DNA from: JANXSF01 sp043745195
GTDB lineage: Bacteria; Acidobacteriota; Terriglobia; Bryobacterales; Bryobacteraceae
Direction of reading: 5' to 3'
Assembly (NCBI GenBank): GCA_043745195.1
Contig: JAYTTF010000077.1
Span: 11,681-75,680, forward strand
Length of the DNA: 64,000 nucleotides
Positions 59,342-64,000 of the stretch are shown here, piece after piece. The translations under genes and the position numbers were made by a program. A model generated the notes under the pieces. The model made no database searches. It saw only the letters and a program-made list of their open reading frames with translations, and was not told where the DNA came from. Numbering within the stretch: the stretch's first letter is position 1; every line of letters begins with the position of its first letter.

Positions 59342-59917
59342 CTACTTTTTCTTAACCAATTCAACGTCAATGGAGATGGTAACTTCCTCGCCAACCACCA
59401 TACCGCCTGCTTCCACCAGTGCGTTGTAAGTCATCCCGAAATCTTTGCGGTTGATCTTAGTGGTTGCAGAGGCACCAATCTTAGGACCGCTTCGCGGATC
59501 GATTACTTCTGCACTGGGGCCATCTACTACTAAAGTGACGGGCTTCGTTACGCCATGGATTGTCAGATCACCCAAAATGGTTAGTCCAGATGCGGCCTTG
59601 ACGAATTTAGTGCTCTTGAACTGAATGGTGGGAAATTTGGCAACGTCCAGAAAATCGGCGCTTTTAAGATGAGTATCCCGACGGGGTTCCCTGGTTGTGA
59701 TGGAATTCGTGTCGATGAAAGCTTCAATTGACGCCCCAGCAATGTTCTTGGGGTCATAGACAACCTTGCCGGTGACCTTGGTGAACTCACCCTTCACGTT
59801 TGAGATCATCATGTGCCTGACAGAGAACTGAGCACTGGCATGAGCGGGATCAATTTCCCAGGATTGTGCAAAAGCAAAAGGAAGTGAAACAGTAATCAAT
59901 ACGGTTATGAATTTCAT
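59342..59917 (-). CDS. Periplasmic YceI-family protein
   Basis: The 191-residue protein has a signal peptide (about 1-17, PFAFAQ). It has the YceI lipocalin-like barrel: WEIDPAHASAQFSVRHMMISNVKGEF, IEAFIDTNSITTREPRRDTHLKS, DFLDVAKFPTIQFKS and LTIHGVTKPVTLVV. Members bind polyprenoid or amphiphilic ligands in the periplasm. AAAGG precedes the ATG by about nine bases. It is followed by the lipoprotein gene. Confidence 0.92.
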   Translation of the reverse strand: MKFITVLITVSLPFAFAQSWEIDPAHASAQFSVRHMMISNVKGEFTKVTGKVVYDPKNIAGASIEAFIDTNSITTREPRRDTHLKSADFLDVAKFPTIQFKSTKFVKAASGLTILGDLTIHGVTKPVTLVVDGPSAEVIDPRSGPKIGASATTKINRKDFGMTYNALVEAGGMVVGEEVTISIDVELVKKK

Positions 59918-59939
59918 GGTAGTAGCCTTTTCATTGTAA

Positions 59940-61031
59940 TCAAACTCGCAGAATCGCCTCTGCTTCCGATAGCGAGACGCCTACTTCTTTTGTATCGATT
60001 GCACCGCAATCTACGGCCCTCCGGAAGAATTTCAGCAATCCCAAAGCGGTGGCTGCATCGTCGAACTCCTTACCAAGACGTGTTGCCTGGGCGGAGGATT
60101 CCAAAAAGTTTAACAGCCTTGCACGATGTTCCGGAAGTCCATCGAGAAAGAAGGCAATCACCGCCGCGTGTCGAGCCGGTATTTGAGCAGGATGCAGATC
60201 CCAGCCCTGGTAAAATCCCGTATTCATTGCCTGCTGCACATTCTGGAAGTGCAGGGCCAGGGCGCGGTCTGGAAAATCTCCTAATGGTAAGTCTCGAGTT
60301 GGGCCATCCGACAAATGAATGCCGGTGCGGGCATAAGCGAAAAGCATTTTGGTTCGGGCAGCAACGCAAACCGGGTGTTGTAGAGACTCCCGAACGACGG
60401 CGATTCCGCAACTGGAGAGAAAGTCATAGGGGCCAAAGTGAGCAGCGGTAACACGCCCCCGGCCTGCTTGATACAACTCATGAAGGCAATCCAATGCTTC
60501 GGTGGTTTCAATCATCAGTTCCACACCAACCTCAGGTGGAACGTGGTTCAACAGCCGCTCGACTTCGAGGGGGGATACGACCTTAGGGAGCGTGACGACA
60601 AAGCCTGACGGCAGTTTGGGGGCGGCAGCAAAGAAGCGTTCCAAAGTGCGGAGACCTCGTCGTTCAGTGCCGCCCCGCAGGGCTTTGATTCTCAACCCTA
60701 GAAAGGGAGGAAGACTGTCCGAGTTTAAACATTTCGCGGCGGCTTGGGCGTGGGCATCTTCTTCGGAATCAGACCGGGAACCATAGCCGTCTTCAAAATC
60801 GATGCGCACTTCCTCCACCGGTTCTGTTTCCAATTTCTGCCGCAGGCGGGGATGAACAGTTGCAGCAAGCGAATTTGAAATGCCGAAAATCGCAGCTAAC
60901 GATCTGGAATCGGGCAAGTGCCTTTCGAGGAATCGCAACGCGATTTGTCCCATTTTTTGGGATACGTTGGACTGGAAGAGGTGGCCACCACCGTAGAGGA
61001 CGTGGACTGGTTGTCTGGTGCGCAGCATCAT
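59940..61031 (-). CDS. HpcH/HpaI aldolase/citrate lyase-like protein (DUF6986 type)
   Basis: The 363-residue protein has IDFEDGYGSR, where acidic residues bind the Mg ion in the CitE/HpcH family. It also has LGLRIKALR, FVVTLPKVVSPLEVERLL, and a GVELMIETTEALDCL strand with a further acidic ligand. TAAHFGPYDFLSSCGI and GWDLHPAQIPARHAAV also match the aldolase/lyase barrel. It would cleave or form C-C bonds in keto acids, or act on CoA thioesters. The substrate is unknown. It diverges from mscL. Confidence 0.78.
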   Translation of the reverse strand: MMLRTRQPVHVLYGGGHLFQSNVSQKMGQIALRFLERHLPDSRSLAAIFGISNSLAATVHPRLRQKLETEPVEEVRIDFEDGYGSRSDSEEDAHAQAAAKCLNSDSLPPFLGLRIKALRGGTERRGLRTLERFFAAAPKLPSGFVVTLPKVVSPLEVERLLNHVPPEVGVELMIETTEALDCLHELYQAGRGRVTAAHFGPYDFLSSCGIAVVRESLQHPVCVAARTKMLFAYARTGIHLSDGPTRDLPLGDFPDRALALHFQNVQQAMNTGFYQGWDLHPAQIPARHAAVIAFFLDGLPEHRARLLNFLESSAQATRLGKEFDDAATALGLLKFFRRAVDCGAIDTKEVGVSLSEAEAILRV

Positions 61032-61034
61032 AAT

Positions 61035-61052
61035 TTTAGTTCCAAAACTAAA
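61035..61052. promoter_or_regulatory. Inverted repeat between the lyase gene and mscL
   Basis: TTTAGTT-CCAA-AACTAAA forms a 7-bp inverted repeat between the divergent starts (61031 and 61127). It could be an operator for one or both genes. No regulator is identified. Confidence 0.3.
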
Positions 61053-61126
61053 TGGCCCATCTGCTATTGTATTCTCAACATTTGTTGTATCCTTTATCCA
61101 AGTATCTCTAAAGGAGGAGATGAACT

Positions 61127-61552
61127 ATGTTTGAAGATTTCAAAAAGTTTGCGATAGGCGGTAATGTTCTTGATATGGCTGTTGGCATCATCATGGGTGC
61201 TTCCTTTGGAAAAATCGTCGGAACTTTTACCGACGGTATTATCATGCCACCGATTGGGAAAATGTTGGGCGGAATTGATTTCAATAACGTTCTTGTAAAT
61301 CTTGGTGACAAGGAAGTAAAGACGTTGGCTGAAGCCAAGGCGGCAGGCATTCCAGTGATGACTACTGGTGTATTGCTTTCCAATGTTATTGATTTCCTGA
61401 TTGTGGCTGCTGTGTTGTTTATGTTGGTGAAAGCTGTGAATCGTATGAAAGCCGAGGCCCCCGCTCCTCCCCCCGCGGCTCCGACGAAAGAACAGATGTT
61501 GCTGACCGAGATTCGAGATGCTTTGGTAACGCGCAAAGGCGCGGCTGTTTAG
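61127..61552 (+). CDS. mscL: Large-conductance mechanosensitive channel MscL
   Basis: The 141-residue protein has the MscL N-terminus MFEDFKKFAIGGNVLDMAVG and first pore helix GIIMGASFGKIVGTFTDGIIMPPIG. A periplasmic loop and second helix follow (LLSNVIDFLIVAAVLFMLVKAVNRM), with a proline-rich linker and a C-terminal helix. AAAGGAGG lies nine bases before the ATG. The channel releases solutes on hypo-osmotic shock. Length and motifs are normal. Confidence 0.97.
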   Translation: MFEDFKKFAIGGNVLDMAVGIIMGASFGKIVGTFTDGIIMPPIGKMLGGIDFNNVLVNLGDKEVKTLAEAKAAGIPVMTTGVLLSNVIDFLIVAAVLFMLVKAVNRMKAEAPAPPPAAPTKEQMLLTEIRDALVTRKGAAV

Positions 61553-61572
61553 TTTGCTTGTAAAATGAAAAT

Positions 61573-61600
61573 ACTCCGGACCTTGGTAGAGATCCGGAGT
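61573..61600 (-). terminator. Terminator shared by ompA-like gene and mscL
   Basis: ACTCCGGA (61573-61580) pairs with TCCGGAGT (61593-61600). On the minus strand the hairpin is followed by ATTTTCATTTTA, matching an intrinsic terminator for the ompA-like gene ending at 61662. It lies 20 bp after mscL and may also stop that transcript, without a clear T-run on that strand. Confidence 0.65.
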
Positions 61601-61661
61601 TGTCCATTAGGACATTGTTCGAGGAAGCAGATAGCACACTGCAGAATACAGCCCGAGTCAG

Positions 61662-62429
61662 TTATGACGCCGATGCGGGCTTCTCTGTTCTACCTTCCGG
61701 CAGAGCAAAGACTTTAACTTCTACGCGGCGATTTTGTTGCCTTCCAGTGCGAGTGTTGTTGTCGGCAGCAGGAGCTTCGACGCCCGCTCCTAACACCTGG
61801 ATTCTGCGTAAAGGAATTTGATGAGTGATGTTAAGGTAGCGAACAACAGCTTCCGCGCGCTGCTTGCTCACTGCCAGATTGAATGCTGCCGGGCCGGTGG
61901 AATCGGCAAATCCGCGCACTTCCAAAACATACTTTGATTTGGAACCAAGGGGCGAAGCTAATGCATCGAGCTGCGCCTTAGCATCTTTAGAAAGTTCTGT
62001 AACGTTGGATGCGAACTGCACAGCAGTTTCGTTCATCTTTTGATAGTTATCAAGGTTGGCATAAAGCTTATCCATTGATTCGTTGACATTAACTGAAAGC
62101 CGATCGGTCTTCGCCAAGCCATCGTTAGCCAAGCCGTGGGCCGCATCGGCACGGCTTTGAGCGGTGCCTGCAGCGCCTTTGGCGTCTGCGGCTAATTGAC
62201 CAGCGGCGCGAGCCTGCTTTTCAACATCGGTAAGCTTTTCGTCAGTTTTGGAAGTTTGAGCTTGGAGCTGATCGATGTCGGCACCATTTTCCTTCGTCTT
62301 TTGTTCAACGCCGCCGATGCGGCCTTCCAAGGGCGCGATTTTGGCGAGAACGTGTTTCTTGGTTGCGCATCCGGTGGTGGCAAGCGTGAGTGCTGTTCCA
62401 GCGAAAACGGCTAACAGGGTTTGATTCAT
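61662..62429 (-). CDS. OmpA-family peptidoglycan-associated lipoprotein
   Basis: The 255-residue protein has a lipobox LATTGC with Cys21, then a coiled-coil region (about 30-125, KTKENGADIDQLQAQTSKTDEK). The OmpA C-terminal domain follows, with YVLEVRGFADSTG, NLAVSKQRAEAVVRYL, and NRRVEVKV. The domain binds peptidoglycan, so the protein should tether the outer membrane to the wall like Pal. GAGAGG lies about eight bases before the ATG. Confidence 0.9.
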   Translation of the reverse strand: MNQTLLAVFAGTALTLATTGCATKKHVLAKIAPLEGRIGGVEQKTKENGADIDQLQAQTSKTDEKLTDVEKQARAAGQLAADAKGAAGTAQSRADAAHGLANDGLAKTDRLSVNVNESMDKLYANLDNYQKMNETAVQFASNVTELSKDAKAQLDALASPLGSKSKYVLEVRGFADSTGPAAFNLAVSKQRAEAVVRYLNITHQIPLRRIQVLGAGVEAPAADNNTRTGRQQNRRVEVKVFALPEGRTEKPASAS

Positions 62430-62647
62430 AAGGGTGACCTCTCCTCTACGCTTCCATCATTGCAAGGCAGAGGCCAAACTGAGTTTCTTTTATCCTCAAT
62501 AACTTACGTCGGCTCTATAGGGTCTAGGACTGTAAAACTTACGGCAACCGGTAAAATCTCCCCAAATTATGCACTTTGATAAATGTAACGGCAGGAATTA
62601 ATGATCCGGTGAAGATTGGAAAAATGGGTAGTGGGTCAGTTTGGTAA

Positions 62648-63082
62648 TCAGGAGTGACTTAGTTGAGATGGGCAAATATCATGGTTGGGGTCCCACCACA
62701 AAAGCGAGCAAACGCCTTCAGGAAGGATACCCCAAATGCGCTGTTTGCCAGACAAGCGAATAGATAAAATCTCTTCGAGATCATCTTGCCTCAATTCCCG
62801 GAGTCGATCCCTCGCCTGAGTGCATAATTTGTCCACTGAGACATTGTGGTATTGCCGTGTATTAAAAATCTCTGCCCAGGTCATAGATTCGACATTGGCT
62901 AATTTTTCTATGATGTAATTAACGGTTTCTTTATCGACAACATGCCAACCGAATGGGTCCACCATTTCCAGCTGCTTAATTCTCCAGGACGGATAATGGC
63001 TATGATAGCTCTTCGGATCAGTTTGTAACCTAGGAAGCTTGCTGGTTACAGGCTTGTATGTGGCCTTAGGGTTCTTTGACAT
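62648..63082 (-). CDS. Probable toxin of a Panacea-type toxin-antitoxin pair
   Basis: The 144-residue protein follows the Panacea-domain gene by 9 bp. It has a conserved DPKSYHSHYPSWRIKQLEMVDPFGW segment, quoted in part, a central TWAEIFN helix, and the end RIWGILPEGVCSLLWWDPNHDICPS. The compact end strand with WWDPNH resembles small, otherwise uncharacterised toxin-like proteins. Panacea domains are known to neutralise many unrelated toxins, so position is the main evidence. I cannot assign the activity from sequence. Confidence 0.65.
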   Translation of the reverse strand: MSKNPKATYKPVTSKLPRLQTDPKSYHSHYPSWRIKQLEMVDPFGWHVVDKETVNYIIEKLANVESMTWAEIFNTRQYHNVSVDKLCTQARDRLRELRQDDLEEILSIRLSGKQRIWGILPEGVCSLLWWDPNHDICPSQLSHS

Positions 63083-63091
63083 ACTGAGAGG

Positions 63092-63520
63092 CTACAAGCT
63101 GCCATAGTACTCCGCAATGTCAGATATTGGTATTTCCTTGCTAGATATCTCCCCAGGAGCGAGTCCAGTTCGTGCGTTTTTCCAAGGAGATTCGTTATGG
63201 GTGAGGTCGCTTAAGTATTGGGCTGACTTGTCCCCATAAAACTTCCACACGGCATCAATTGTTTCTTTGGCTGTTGCGTCTAGTTTCAGAGTATCGCCGC
63301 CTTGACATTCTTTAACGGTGAATTGGCCGCGATGGGTCTGATAGAGTTCGTATAGGACTGGGCCATTAGCCCAAGCTTGAATTGGCTCGTCAAACATTGG
63401 ACGGTCATCCCAAACAAGAGACCAAGCTTGGCAGTAGTAAACTAGTTTCTGCAACTTCATGGCGCTCATTGCGCCATAGGTTTCCAGTAAGTATTGAGCT
63501 ACATCATAAACGCTTGGCAT
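63092..63520 (-). CDS. Panacea-domain (DUF4065, SocA-like) antitoxin
   Basis: The 142-residue protein starts at the ATG at 63520, preceded by AGGAG with seven-base spacing. A frame to 63559 lacks this. It matches the Panacea/DUF4065 family: VYDVAQYLLETYGAMSAMKLQKLVYYCQAW, quoted in part, PIQAWANGPVLYELYQTHRGQF and LSDLTHNESPWKNAR. SocA and related proteins act as antitoxins. Here the antitoxin comes first and the putative toxin follows directly, a standard layout. Confidence 0.9.
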   Translation of the reverse strand: MPSVYDVAQYLLETYGAMSAMKLQKLVYYCQAWSLVWDDRPMFDEPIQAWANGPVLYELYQTHRGQFTVKECQGGDTLKLDATAKETIDAVWKFYGDKSAQYLSDLTHNESPWKNARTGLAPGEISSKEIPISDIAEYYGSL

Positions 63521-63586
63521 CGCACATCTCCTCTTCTTATTATCGGATGATTTTATCATTTTGGAAGGGGGTATTATAAATACTTT

Positions 63587-63855
63587 TCAAGAATCAAGAC
63601 GCATCACTATATCTTTAATCTCCCACAATTTTGTTGTCACGCCAGCGGCCATCGCAGGGGTAACGCGCAACGTCTGATGAATGCGGACGAAGTTGTAATA
63701 CATGAAGTTGTAATACATAAAGTGCAACGCTAGCGCGGCTACGTGGTTCTCAACCTTCTTTGAAAACGCATTGGTCAAGCGAGTGAACCTGCGTATTCCC
63801 ATCCGCATTGTCAGATTGGCGCGTTCAACATCCCTGGAAAAGCTAGGGAAGCAGT
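63587..63855 (-). pseudogene. C-terminal fragment of an IS1-family transposase
   Basis: The frame reads FSRDVERANLTMRMGIRRF then TRLTNAFSKKVENHVAALAL and FVRIHQTLRVTPAMAAG, the C-terminal part of an IS1-type transposase. A TGA lies about 12 codons upstream of FSRDVE, so the rest of the gene is missing. A 15-bp tandem duplication inserts an extra MYYNF. It is inactive. Confidence 0.75.
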
Positions 63856-63910
63856 ATCGCTTCGTTCATCCCATGATGAGCCCTTATGTCATTTTGAGAG
63901 GACTGATTGG

Positions 63911-63956
63911 CGACAATTAGAACTCCCTGCCAACGACAATTAAAATTCCCTATCGA
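63911..63956. mobile_element. Tandem 23-bp repeats, possible end of an IS21-type element
   Basis: Two units beginning CGACAATTA (63911-63933 and 63934-63956) follow each other with a 23-bp period, and CGACAACC starts a third partial unit. Repeated short end sequences of this kind occur at the termini of IS21-family elements, so an element may begin at the window edge. No transposase is visible. Confidence 0.45.
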
Positions 63957-64000
63957 CGACAACCATCAACGACCATCGAAGTTTGCGCCAACGGCGCAGT

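Noticed and set aside
1..64000. CRISPR array
   Set aside because: No series of identical direct repeats with regular unique spacers was seen; the 23-bp repeats at 63911-63956 have no spacers.

Overview
The window looks like a chromosome segment of an Acidobacteriota bacterium, probably of the Bryobacterales/Solibacter type. This is inferred from gene content: a very long Oar-like TonB-dependent receptor beside a TPR lipoprotein and two ASPIC/UnbV (CRTAC1-like) FG-GAP proteins, a secreted DUF11-type protein with a Cys-rich C-terminus, and an ABC-dependent polysaccharide locus carrying a BY-kinase. No ribosomal RNA is present, so the assignment rests on protein families alone.

Positions 1-16047, all on the minus strand, form one polysaccharide locus. 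In transcription order it encodes a glycosyltransferase, an export porin (Wza-like), a BY-kinase/Wzz (Wzc-like), an ABC permease (Wzm), an SDR epimerase, an ABC ATPase with a carbohydrate-binding tail (Wzt), FkbM and other methyltransferases, a glycosyltransferase, a tiny PGTG membrane protein, a NoeA-like kinase-fold/methyltransferase fusion, a membrane AlkP-superfamily (sulfatase-like) enzyme, a hexapeptide acyltransferase, another methyltransferase, and a GT2 cut by the window edge. Divergently placed at 16.3-19.2 kb are a secreted DUF11 protein and a NusG/RfaH-type antiterminator. A good promoter and a leader of about 217 nt precede wza, and the leader contains an ops-like 12-mer.

Positions 19.2-30.7 kb hold a 1-kb gene-free stretch with two kinds of interspersed repeat, then a minus-strand group (two tandem CRTAC1-like proteins, TonB receptor, TPR lipoprotein). 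A 2.4-kb graveyard follows, with a second copy of one repeat touching an intact tRNA-Gln(TTG), a DNA-methylase remnant, a TonB-receptor remnant and an orphan 3' tRNA end.

Positions 30.7-34.8 kb carry a ZAS-motif small protein, a catalase-like protein, RpiA, a small acidic protein, and a broken ABC exporter joined to a truncated Uma2 gene. Positions 34.8-44.0 kb form a compact five-gene operon of circularly permuted ATP-grasp, alpha-E and transglutaminase proteins, a conserved but functionally unsettled peptide-modification system. Positions 44.2-51.8 kb carry a secreted protein and a signalling block: Tlc-type nucleotide transporter fused to HEAT repeats, cNMP-binding protein, histidine kinase, response regulator, and a divergent second histidine kinase overlapping a secreted metallophosphatase.

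Positions 51.8-62.4 kb carry tandem palindromic repeats, a secreted kinase-fold protein, an ArsC-like protein lacking its cysteine, a HemW-like radical SAM/AMP-ligase/antiporter operon, a lectin-like secreted protein, lipoproteins, YceI, a HpcH-like lyase, MscL and an OmpA lipoprotein. The right end has a Panacea-type toxin-antitoxin pair and remnants of insertion sequences.
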